Below, piece by piece: positions 15,001-28,346 of a DNA stretch of 64,000 nucleotides. Numbering within the stretch: position 1 is the first letter of the stretch; each line of letters begins with the position of its first letter. The notes under the pieces are model-generated. The model ran no database searches, was not told the origin of the DNA, and was given only the letters and a program-made list of their open reading frames with translations. This stretch comes from Liolophura sinensis (taxonomy: Eukaryota > Mollusca > Polyplacophora > Chitonida > Chitonidae). The position numbers were made by a program, and so were the translations under genes. Where the stretch lies: contig NC_088307.1 in assembly GCF_032854445.1 (NCBI RefSeq), positions 29,978,484 through 30,042,483 on the forward strand. Direction: 5' to 3'.

Positions 15001-18000
15001 AGTCGGTTATCACCTGTCACAACAGAAATTATCGCCTGTCACAAAAGGGTTACATCAGATACAACAGAATGTTTCTATTGAAGTTATCACCTGTCACAAC
15101 AGAAGTTATCACCTGTCACAACAGAAGTTATCACCTGTCACAACAAAAGATGTCATCTGTCACAATAAAGTCATCATCAGTTACAACAGAAAATTTCAAC
15201 AGACGTTATCACCTGCCACAACAGAAGTTATCACCTGTCACAACAGAAGTTATCACCTGTCACAACAGAAGTCAGATGAAATAGAGCAAAGTGTGACAAG
15301 TGTAAAACGTTTTCAACACTTAAATAGTTACTTCATGGTGTTTGTAATGGAGTTAATCGTAAAAGTCAATCGTGATAGATTTTGAGCAGTAAGACAGCGT
15401 CCATTAGTTATCCACAGTGTTTCTCACTTCGACGCACGTGTCCGAATCTCTGCTATGACTTGTCTGTGACGTGTCTGTGACGTTTCTGTGACGTGTCTGG
15501 GACGTGTCTGTGACGTGTCAACAAACAGTCAACTATTTTATGGAAATTTCTTTTCCCTGCCAAAATTATATTTACCCAGTGACACGAACACCACAAGCTG
15601 TATACATTGATATGGTGGAAGTCCGCATTATTTCAGAGGGAACGGAAAAATAACAATATATTTTCTGATTCCCAATGTTAAACTTTATGGCCTTATTTTC
15701 GAGACCAAGATTTCATTACATTGGGTGACAACCTAATTATTAGAAAACTGGGGCAGTGTGGATAATGGGTATGACGATTAGGCTTAAACTAGTATGATTT
15801 GATGCAGAACGAAGCCAGTTACTTATGATATGATCAGATGTACTCTAAACACAGTTTCTGACACTGCCAATATATATATTTTAAACATGTGATGCTTTGT
15901 TGACACAGAATGGACTGTACGATGTAAAGTAACTGATATTACCGTCAGTATCCAGCTTGAGCGCACTCGCCCACTGCTCGTCAAGAGACAGAAGATTGTC
16001 GCCGTTCGTGTCGGCGTTGTGGAAACCGAAATCATTGGTCACCTGGGCGGTGCTGAAAAGATTCGTGAAATTCATAAGGATGTGGTAAATACGTCAGTAT
16101 AATGGTATGGTGAAATTGTCCGCGCAAAGACATTGTAAAGACATCAGTAGCATGGTATGGTGAAATTGTCATTACAAAGACATTATAAAGACCTCAGTAT
16201 CATGGTATGATGAAATTGTCAGGGCAAATTTATGCGCCGATATATTCGTATACCAGCTGTCAACCAATATGGACGACCCAGGTTAGTAATAGCAAGGCCA
16301 CTTCACAAACTACAAACTACAAAAGAACTAGACAGGGCCTCGGTGGCTCAGTTGGTTAGCGCGCTAGCGCAGCGTAATGACCCAGGAGTCTCTCACCAAT
16401 GCGGTCGCTGTGAGTTCAAGTCCAGCTCATGCCGGCTTCCTCTCCGGCCGTACGTGGGAAGATCTGACAGCAACCTGCGGATGGTCGTGGGTTTCCCTCG
16501 GGTTCTGCCCGGTTTCCACCCACCATAATGCTGACCGCCGTCGTATAAGTGAAATATTCTTGAGTACGGCGTAAAACACCAATCAAATAAATAAATAAAT
16601 AAATAACAAAAGAACTAAGAAAGTATATAAAGCACGAAAATGGAACGGAATCATGCAAAATGAAGAAGTAAACAGTTTTCAGTGAATGTTGAGAGAAATC
16701 AATATTCAAATCGTATACCATATAAGCTGTTGATAACAAAATATGTATCTCAGTTGTGCTATGATTGCAACTGTTCATATTTCTAACGAGGCGATCTAAT
16801 TCAACACGATGAATATGCAATCCCTAGCTCGGAGTTAAGTGGAATTAGACACAATCAAGAAGCAGTGTCAGAAATCTTAGATGCTCTATTCGTATTTACT
16901 TAGAAGAGAACTGACTGTAAAGGTTAGGAAACTTAGATATGACGAGACATGTATGAGCCATATGCAGGACCCTTCGGTATATTGCTGTCCAAGTAAAGAT
17001 GATTTACAGTGTCAAATCTGAATCTATCCCTCTTGTATTAAAGTCTGCAAGAGAGAAAACCTCGTTTGGACTTTGTACAAATATAGATCCAAATAGTGGA
17101 ACTGAAGAAAGTGTTGTTGCCTTTGGCGTCGACGTAGCAGTAATCAGTTTATTAAACAAAATAAGTTGTGAAATTCTATGAGCAAAATCTGTGAGGAATT
17201 GTAGTATGGAAGTAGAGAAATCCCATGTGGAAATGTTCTGATACTGTACGTGTAGTTGAGCGTCTAGTTATTCAGTGAGACTCTTTGAGTTTTTAAGAAT
17301 CTACATATAGTTGACGCCAGAATTTTTTTGGAATTGCAGAACAGTACTTTTTTTTCCAAAATTACTTCTGGTAGTGATTTGTACAAGAGGGTAGATACAA
17401 GTTTGGTGTAACAGCTTCTCAAAAACATCAGTACATGTATTTGACCATGACGGAGGCGTTAGTATTTTCAGCGTGGTGAAGCCATCAGTATCTGCGAGTG
17501 GTGCAGCCGTAAATATTTGGGCGTGTTGAAACCGTAAATATTTGGGCGTGTTGAAACCGTCAGTAATTGGGCGTGGTGAAGCTGTCAGTATTTGGAGTGG
17601 TGAAGCTGTCAGTATTTGGGCGTGGTGAAGCTGTCAGTTTTTGGGCGCGGTGAAGCTGTCGGGTTCAACACGTCCAAATACTCACGGCTTTACTCCGTCC
17701 AATTTCTGATGGCCTCATTACACCCAAATACTGATGGTTTCTCTGTGTAAAAACGCATACTCACACTGGACTCCACTACGTCCAAATACTGATGGCTTCA
17801 CTGTGCAAAAATGCATACTCATACTGGACTCCACCCCGCCCAAATACTGAAGGTTTCACCATGCCCAAATACTGATGGCCTCATCCCGCTCAAATATAAT
17901 GACCTTCCTATGCAAAAATGCATACTGATGTTGAACTTCACCACGAAAAAATACTGATGACTTCTCAACCTCCAAATACTGATTGTTTCAACACACCCAT

Positions 18001-21000
18001 ATTCTGACAGTTTCAACACACCAACATACTGACGGTTCCAACACACCAAAATACTGACGGTTCCAACACACCCAAATTCTGACGATTTCAACACACCCAA
18101 ATTCTGCCACTTTGAATACACCCAAATTCTGACGATTTAAACACACCCAAATTCTGACGGTTTCAACACATCAAAATACTGACGATTTCAACACACCCAA
18201 ATACTGACAGCTTCAACACACCCAAATACTGACCCTTTTAACACACCCAAATTCTGAATGTTTCAACACACCAAAATACTGACCCTTTCAACACACCCAA
18301 ATTCTGACCCTTTTAACACACCCAAATTCTGAATGTTTCAACACATCAAAATACTGACGATCTCAACACACCCAAATACTGACGGTTTCAACACACCAAA
18401 ATACTGACCCTTTCAACACACCCAAATTCTGACCCTTTTAACACACCCAAATTCTGACCTTTTAACACACCCAAATTCTGAATGTTTCAACACACCAAAA
18501 TACTGACCCTTTCAACACACCCAAATTCTGACCCTTTTAACACACCCAAATTCTGAATGTTTCAACACACCAAAATACTGACCCTTTCAACACACCCAAA
18601 TACTGACCATTTCAACACACCCAAATTCTGAATGTTTCAACACACCCAAATACTGACCCTTTCAACACACCCAAATACTGACCCTTTTAACACACCCAAA
18701 TTCTGAATGTTTCAACACACCAAAATACTGACGATCTCAACACACCCAAATACTGACCCTTTTAACACACCCAAATTCTGAATGTTTCAACACACCAAAA
18801 TACTGACCCTTTCAACACACCCAAATACTGACCCTTTTAACACACCCAAATTCTGAAAGTTTCAACACACCAAAATACTGACCCTTTCAACACACCCAAA
18901 TTCTGAATGTTTCAACACACCCAAATTCTGAATGTTTCAACACATCAAAATACTGACCCTTTCAACACACCCAAATTCTGACCCTTTTAACACACCCAAA
19001 TTCTGAATGTTTCAACATACCAAAATACTGACGATCTCAACACACCCAAATACTGACGGCTTCAACACACCCAAAAACTGACCCTTTTAACACACCCAAA
19101 TTCTGAATGTTTCAACACACCAAAATACTGACCCTTTCAACACACCCAAATTCTGACCCTTTTAACACACCCAAATTCTGAATGTTTCAACACACCAAAA
19201 TACTGACGATCTCAACACACCCAAATACTGACAGCTTCAACACACCCAAATACTGACCCTTTTAACACACCCAAATTCTGAATGTTTCAACACACCAAAA
19301 TACTGACCCTTTCAACACACCCAAATTCTGACCCTTTCAACACACTCAAATTCTGAATGTTTCAACACACCAAAATACTGACCCTTTCAACACACCCAAA
19401 TTCTGACCCTTTGAACACACCCAAATTCTGAATGTTTCAACATACCAAAATACTGACGATCTCAACACACCCAAATACTGACAGCTTCAACACACCCAAA
19501 TACTGACCCTTTTAACACACCCAAATTCTGAATGTTTCAACACACCAAAATACTGACCCTTTCAACACACCCAAATTCTGACCCTTTTAACATACCCAAA
19601 TTCTGAATGTTTCAACACACCAAAATACTGACGATTTCAACACACCCAAATACTGACGGCTTTAACACACCCAAATACTGACCATTTCAACACACCCAAA
19701 TTCTGACGGTTTCAACACACCCAAATTCTGAATGTTTCAACACACCAAAATGCTGACGATTTCAACACACCCAAATACTGACGGCTTCAACACACCCAAA
19801 TACTGACCCTTTCAACACACCCAAATTCTGAATGTTTCAACACACCCAAATACTGACGATTTCAACACACCCAAATACTGATGACATCACCACGGCGGCC
19901 AGTCTACATCAGCTGGACTTGAACTCACAACGACCGCAGCTGGACCTGAACTCACAACGACCTCAGTAATGAGAGGCTTCTGGATCATTGCACCGCGCTG
20001 GCTTGATAGCCGTATGATACTGTAATGTGATCAACTGTGAAATTCTGAGGTTTTGACTGCTTGATCTCCATAATATCTTTGTCATGATATGACCTGGTCC
20101 AAGGAATGTAAGGCTTCACATTTATATACCGACATATGTTTCTGACTTATACCACTGTTATATATACATATATAGTCACATCCCTTAATACATACACTGC
20201 TGTAATCAGCAAGGCTATAACAAACTCACTTCAAGGCAATCGAGGCGGCCCTGATATCCACGCCCTGGTTGGCAAACATCTGCAAGAAAGAAAAACCCTT
20301 AGAAATTGCTGCATTTATTTTCAAATTCGAAGAGACATTTTGGCCATTTTCATATTGTTGGGATATATCGAGCTACGTCCGGAATACAACTAATTTATCA
20401 AGAAATTCAGCGATATACCGCATCAAACTAAAACACGTGCAGCAATATACGGGACAAAAGTAGTAAAAAAAGGGTAGCTCTCGGCTTATGAACACTAGTC
20501 TAGTTCTTGGCCTGTGACAACTAGTCTAGCTCTTGGTCTATAAAAAAACCAATCTAGCTCTTGGCCTATGAAGACTAGTCTAGTTCTTGGCCCATAAAAA
20601 CTAATCTAGCTCCTTGCCATCAAAACTAGTCCAGTTCTTGGCCTCTGAGGAGTAGCTCTCGGCCTATGCGGTTCTTGTTGAATTCCCTGTGAACTAAAGA
20701 CACAAGGTTTGCAAAGCGCTAATCTCTGGTGATTTTATCCAGATTATATGTAATTTTCCCCACCAAGTTATGAATTATTGCTATCACAAACAACGTTTAT
20801 TAAAAAACCTATTTCACTGATGGTTTTCACAAATGGTTGTTAGAAAATGTGAAGAAATCTGCCTGTTCAGACAAGACACGTTTTGTCTGAATCACATTGA
20901 GTGAGTGAGTGTTTGGGGTTTAACGTCGTGCTCAACAATTTTTCAGTCATATGACGACGAAGGAATCTTTAGGGTGTATGTAATGTACCTCCTTGTTGCA

Positions 21001-24000
21001 GGACGGATTTCAACCGTTCTTTTATCTAGTGCTGCTTCATTGAGACGACTTACCGAAAGCAAGTAAGCCCCAACCCCCCGCCCTAGCCATTATACTGATA
21101 CGGGTCAATCAGTCGTGCACTATCCCTTTCATGCTGAACGCTAAGCGAGGAAGTTACAATTTTATCTTTTAAAATCTTAGGTGTGACTCGACCCAGGATT
21201 TATCCCAGGTCTACGTCTCCCGATGAATCACACTGATGTTAATTCACGTACACGTCTTCTTTGAATCACACTGATGTTAATACACCTACCCGTCTTGTCT
21301 GAATCACATTAATGTTAATACACCTACCCGTCTTGTCTGAATCACATTGATGTTAATACACCTACCCATCTTGTCTGAATCACATTGATGTTAGTACACC
21401 TACCCGTCTTGTCTGAATGACATTGATGTTAATACACCTACCCGTCTTGTCTGAATCACATTGATGTTAATACACCTACCCATCTTGTCTGAACCACATT
21501 GATGTTAGTACACCTACCCGTCTTGTCGAAATCACATTGGTGTTGATACACCAACCCTTCTTGTCTGAATCACATTGATGTTAATACACCAACCCTTCTT
21601 GTCTGAATCACATTGATGTTAATACACCAACCCATCTTGTCTGAATCACACTGATATTAATACACCCAACCGTCTTGTGTGAATCACACTGATATTAACA
21701 CACCTATCCGTCTTGTCTGAATCACACTGATGTTAATACACGTACCCGTCGAACCTTCGAACCTTGGAAAATGGATTATTTATGCTCAGCGGCCATATCA
21801 ATTATAACACACTGAATAGTTACAGCTGTTGTATTTTTATACTTTTCATTCACCAACCACATGTTGGAAATCACACAATTTCCATTTTTTACATTTTAAC
21901 TTATTGACTTCATGAATGAAAAAAGATTATGAAACATTGAGCCTGCATCCGGAATTGTGGATTTATCGAGTTTGTTTTGGTGTTCAAATCGAACCTAGAA
22001 CATCATAGAGACAGCACGTGCTTGGTGTAATGGTTTTTTGCCTGTTGTTGAGATTTACACTACTGAAGCTATAATTCCCACCCAGTCGGTCATACATCTA
22101 TACTTGCTATTTACATTACTGAACCGATAATTTCCACCCAGCCAGTCATACATTTGTACTTGCTATTTACACTACTGAACCGATAATTCCCACCCAGTCG
22201 GTCATACATCTGTACTTGCTATTTACACTACTGAACCGATAATTCCCACCCAGCCAGTCATACATCTGTGCGTGCTATTTACACTACTGAAGCGATAATT
22301 CCCACCCAGCCAGTCATACATCTGTGCGTGCTATTTACACTACTGAAGCGATAATTCCCACCCAGCCAGTCATACATCTGTGCTTGCTATTTACACTACT
22401 GAAGCGATAATTCCCACCCAGCCAGTCATACATTTGTACTTGCTATTTACACTACTAAACCGATAATTCCCACCCAGCCCGTCAGACATTTGTACTTGTT
22501 ATTTACACTATTGAAGCGATAATTCTCACCCAGCCGGTCATACATCTGTACTTGCTATTTTCACTACTGAACCGATAATTTCCACCCAGCCAGTCATATA
22601 TCTGTACTGGCTATTTTCACTACTGAACCGATAATTCCCACCCAGCCAGTCATACATTTGTACTTGCTATTTCCACTACTAAACCGATAATTCCCACCCA
22701 GCCCGTCAGACATTTGTACTTGCTATTTACACTATTGAAGCGATAGTTCCCACCCAGCCGGTCATACATCTGTACTTGCTTTTTTACCCAAGTACAGGGA
22801 AGGTTTTCGACACTTTCAACTGTCTTTGCAGTTGGACAAAACCTCCCCTTCCCATCCTTTATTTATCTATTTAGATGCTGTTTAGCGCCGTTTTTTTTTT
22901 GGTTTCCCCTAAAAGGCTAGAGAATGCTGTTACCAGATTCCTGCCACAATGGACCTATGACGATGAGAACTGGACAATACCGAAATGTCCACAGTTCTCT
23001 AGGGTTCTCTTGTATTTCTTTACTGAAATAATTTGTTGTTTTTCTCTGGGAATTTGTGATTTTACTGCTTAAAATAAATAACTCTTCATACAATAACACT
23101 TACCGTCTCTATAAAGGTAACGTAGACATTCCTTGATACTTTCCCATCTCCTGGAATGTGGAAAAATGTTTCAAAAATATCTAAAAAGACTTTACACGCA
23201 TAAACATTCTGTCATGTATTGATAAGTATTAGCAAAACACAGAGAAACTTATGTTGGATGAAGTTCTTTAAATTTAGATAATTTGTTGGGGAACTGCTAA
23301 ACGGATTAATAAATGTGTTACCGACAGGGGGCGTACGTCTGGGCGCTCATCGGAAAGAAAAAGTGTCATACGGATAATGTTCGACATGTTTGAAGAAATG
23401 AGAAGTTTATCGAAGAAAACTTCAGTCTTCATAGCATGGCGAGTTTAGTCATTGATTTTGTAAGTAAACATGACACGTGGAAACCTTAGCGACTGTGAGT
23501 GGCGACAAACCCGGCTTACCATTGATCATAATGACACCACGGTTTACCATTGATCCTAATGACACCAATGACCCAACTTACACCTCAGGTTTGTGTTTAT
23601 CCTAATGACACCAAGGCTCACAACTGACCCAACTAACACCTCAGCTTTATGTTTATCCTTATGACACAGACGGCTTATCATTGATCCTAATGACACCACG
23701 GCTCACCACTGACCCAACTAACACCTCAGGTTTGTGTTTATCCTAATAACACCACGGCTTACCATTGATCCTAATGACACCACGGCTCACCTCTGACCCA
23801 ACTAACACCTCAGGTTTGTGTTTATCTTAATGACACCACGGCTTACCATTGATTCTAATGGCCCCACGGCTCACCACTGACCCAACTTACACCTCAGGTT
23901 TGCGTTTATCCTAATGACACCACGGCTTACCATTGATCCTAATGACACCACAGCTTACCACTGACCCAACTCACACCTCAGGTTGATATCATGGCTAACC

Positions 24001-27000
24001 ATTGACCCCAATTAGACCCCGGAATCCGGTTATCATGGCTCATCACTCACCTTACCACTGACTTCTCAATCACAGTCTGACTTACTATTCATCCCAATTA
24101 CTCCCAGGCCTACTGTTCATTTTAGTCACACCACCGCTTGCCATTGATCCCAGTCAATTTCTGAATTATCAATGATCCCCGTCAATCCCCGGGATATAAT
24201 TGATCCCAGTTAATCCCAGGGTTATCGTTGATCACAGTCTATACCAGGGCTATTGTTAATCCAAGCTCATCATTATCTCCAGTCAATCCCAGGATTATTG
24301 CTGATCCCGGTCAATCCCCGGTTATCGTTGATCCCAGTCTATCCCCGGGTTGTCGCTGATTCCAATTCATCGCAGTCACACCCCAGCTTACCGTTCATCC
24401 TGTCACACCCTGGCTAACTCTTCATCCCACTTACAAACCGGCTTGCCAATGATCCCAGTCAATTCCTGGATTATCAATGATCCGAGTAAATTCCCGGGTT
24501 ATCGTTGATCCCAGTCAATTCCTGGATTATCAATGATCCTAGTCAATCACTAGATTATAAATGATCCCAGTAAATGCCCAGGTTATTGTTGATCCCAGTC
24601 AATCCCCGGGTCATCATTTATTCCCGTCAATTCAAGATATTTCGTTGATCCCAGTCAATCCCCGGGTTCTCATTGATCCCAGTCAATTCTAGGGTTATTA
24701 TTGAACCCAGTCGAATAAACGTTATCGTTGATCCCAGTCTATCCCCGGGCTGTCGTTGATCCCTGTTAGACCCCAGCTTACCATTCATCTCAGTTACAAC
24801 CCAGCTTACCTTTCATCCCGGTCACACCCTGGATTACTGTTCCTCCCAGTCACACCTCGGTTTACCGTTTATCCCACTGACACCTCGGGTTACCGTTTAT
24901 CCCACTGACACCTCGGATTATCGTTTAGCCCACTCACACCTCGGGTTTACCGTTTATCCCACTCACACCCAGGGTCATCGTTTATCCCACTCACATTTCG
25001 GTTTACCGTTTATCCCACTCACACCTCGGGTTACCGTTTATCCCACTGACACCTCGGATTATCGTTTAGCCCACTCACACCTCGGGTTTACCGTTTATCC
25101 CACCCACACCACGGGTTAACGTTTATCCTACTCACACCTCGGGCTACCGTTCATTCCACACACACCTCGGGTTACCGTTTATCCCACTCATGGCTCGGTT
25201 TTCCATTTTTCGCACTCACACCCCGAGTTAACGATTATTCTACTCACACCTCGGGTTAAAGTTTATCTCACTTACACCTCGGTTTACCTTTTCTCGCACT
25301 CATACCTCGGGTTACCGTGTATCCCACTTATACCCCGCGTTACCGTTCATTCAGATCACAACATGGCTTACAGCTTATCCAAGTTACACCTCAACCTACC
25401 GTTCATCTCAGTCCCCTGGCTTACTGTTGATTCTAGTCAAATCCTGGCTTAACGTTAATCTTGTCCAAACCTCGGCTTACCGTTGGCGTCCATATCGTTG
25501 AAGAATGCGGCGATATCCGGCTTCTCGAAATAGCCGCTCGTGTCCTTGTCGTACTTGAGGAAGACCTTTACGGCAGCCCCGATCATGTCAAGTTTATACG
25601 CCACGAACATGAAGAGGAACTCCGACAAGCTTATTTTGTTGTCAGCTGAAACGATAAGTTACGTAAATCAATTCAGTCCCACAAAGCCCACGAGTCGCAA
25701 TCGCACATAGCCCACGAGTCGCAATTCCACTTGGCTCACAAGTCATAGTCCTCCTCAGACAACCAGTCAAAGTTCCATTTCGCCTACGAGTCACAATCAC
25801 ACATAACCTACAAGTTACAGTCCTACTTAGCCCACATGTCAAAGTCCCACTTACCTCAGCAAAGTCCCACTTACCTCAGCAAAGTATCACAAAGTCTCAC
25901 GTAGTCCACTAGTCAAATCTAACCGTTGAAATAGAAATAGAAACCGTGTGCAACTGTCATCCAATAAGATTCCCGTTTGGCCAACTAGTCAAAGTCCTAC
26001 AGAGCCCACAAGTCAGAGTCCCACTTAGCTCAGGAGTCATGGCGCACCTAACTAACGAGTCAGTCAAATTTACCCCAGGAGTCAGAGTCCTACTTAGCCC
26101 ACGCGTCACAGTCACGCATAGCCCACGAGTCACAGTCCCACACAACCCACAAGTCACAATCCCACATAGCCCGCGTCACAGTCCCAAATACCACACGAGT
26201 CAAGTCCCACATAGCCCACATGTCACAGCCCAACTTAGCCCACATGCCACAGACCGACTCAGCCCACATGCCACATTCCCACATACCCCACGAGACAAGT
26301 CCCACATACCCCACATGTCACAGCCCAACTTAGCCCACATGTCTCAGCCCAACTTAGCCTACATGCCACAGTCCCACATAGCCCACATGTCACAGCCCGA
26401 CTCAGTCCACATGCAACAGTCCCACATACCCCACGAGTCAAGTCCAACATAGCCCACATGTCACAGCCCAACTAAGCCCACATGCCACAGACCGACTCAG
26501 CCCACGAGCCACAGTCCCACATAGCCCACGAGTCGCATTCCCACATAGCCCACGAGTTACACGATCACAGTCCCACTTGTTTTACTTCTTATGTCATTTT
26601 GCCACACACTGCCATGCACTAAGATGTTTAGACTTTATTGGCTGGTGACTATATTTCTACACTTTCAGACACCCACATGTATATAACAAATTGTTAGGTG
26701 TGTCACTGCACACTCACACACTAATGTATATAACAATTTGTTAGCTGGTGACTTACTGTTACTGTGTACTGTATATAATCACTTACCCACAGGTATAGAA
26801 CAATTTTACTCATTGCTTTTGTTTCACCACATAGTCACACACATACACACATGCCCACGCATACACAAAAGCGCACACACGCACGCACGCAAGCACACAC
26901 GCGCACATGCACCCTCACCCACATAACGCACGTTCCTGTGACCCACATTGCATCACCTGTCAGAGACGCATGAGGGTCGCACGGAAAAATTCACTGAGGA

Positions 27001-28255
27001 GGAGCTAAAAGCACGCATGAAGGACAGCTGGGAAAAAATTACTCTTAAGGCGATTCGGTACTCAGTCAGTTCATGGAAGCGTTTGGCGCCGTCTAACGAG
27101 AAGATGGAGGACCAATTGATGACCTTTTCAAGTAAAGCCCGGTATATATAACAATTTGTTAGCTGGTGACTCATTGTTGTTGTGTCACTGTATAGTCACA
27201 CATCCACACGTATATAACAAGTTGTTAGCTGGTGACTCACTGTTGTTGTGTCACTGTATAGTCCCACTCCCACACGCATATAACAGTTTGCTATCTGGTG
27301 ACTTACTGTTATTGTCCAGATTTAGCATATTGGTCCATTCCTCATCCAGCGTCACAAAGCCGTCATTGTTTACATCACTGTCACCGAAACCAAAATCAAT
27401 CTCGTCTCCGGACGTGGCGTTGGAACTTCATGGCGTGATAAAGAACGACAATAAGAAAGAAGTAGATAAAACTATTGTCTCATGTTATTATCTGGACATG
27501 TCTGTTAAACGTAATCGAAATTTTATACAAAATGTGGACAAGTCTAAGTTTCCCATGAATATCAAACTGAAAATATACTTTACCCTGACTTTACACCATG
27601 ACTATAAAAAAATGGGGGCAGGCGAAGAACTGATCGTCCCCGGTGCATAGATATACTTTCATTTATATTTTTCAGACTTTGGTGAAGAGGGTTAAAGGCG
27701 TTCAAACGTTTGAATTTTAAAGGGGGCTTTATGGACCATACTATCAGAGTTTAGGAGCTCTGATGTCACAGGAAGTTTTTCCAGCTCGAATCATTGTTGA
27801 TCTTGGACGCCCGGGAGATACTACCGAGAACTGACACCGGAGTGCCGCTTCGACGCCGCGGACACGACTGTGAAGGCGAGACTGGTAGTCTTAGCCTGAC
27901 GGCTTAACGCCGACTACTACAGGGGACGTAGGGGTACCTCAGCAGGCCGGCGGTGACAACCTCCACGCTGTACTTCCCTGGTGGACGAGACCGGACGAAC
28001 TTTGAAGCCATCTGTTAAGCAGCAAATCTCCATCTGGAGACGGTTTTGTCATAGGTGAACTTCACGTCGGCAAAAGACCAATAGCAAGCAACACTGCCAA
28101 CAAAGAGTCATTGTCCGCGCACCTGGATTTCAAGTAACTGAATTCAGCAGTACTATCTCGCACAATGAATAAGTGAATCCATAGCTTACCCACTCAGTAG
28201 CTGGTCAAAGTTTTCGAACATCTGAAAGATACAAATAAGCCACTTATATTGCAGA

Positions 28256-28346
<91 letters not shown>

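Noticed and set aside
16336-16410. A functional tRNA gene
   Set aside because: It is the head of a SINE: body and AAATAAAT tail follow directly and the cloverleaf is incomplete.
22875-23072. Short plus-strand frame with a hydrophobic start
   Set aside because: Lies antisense in the intron next to unit 3 exon c. No domain, no support.
25946-26452. 168-residue Ser/Pro/His-rich plus-strand frame
   Set aside because: Degenerate 24-bp array; the frame has no domain and lies in a gene B intron.
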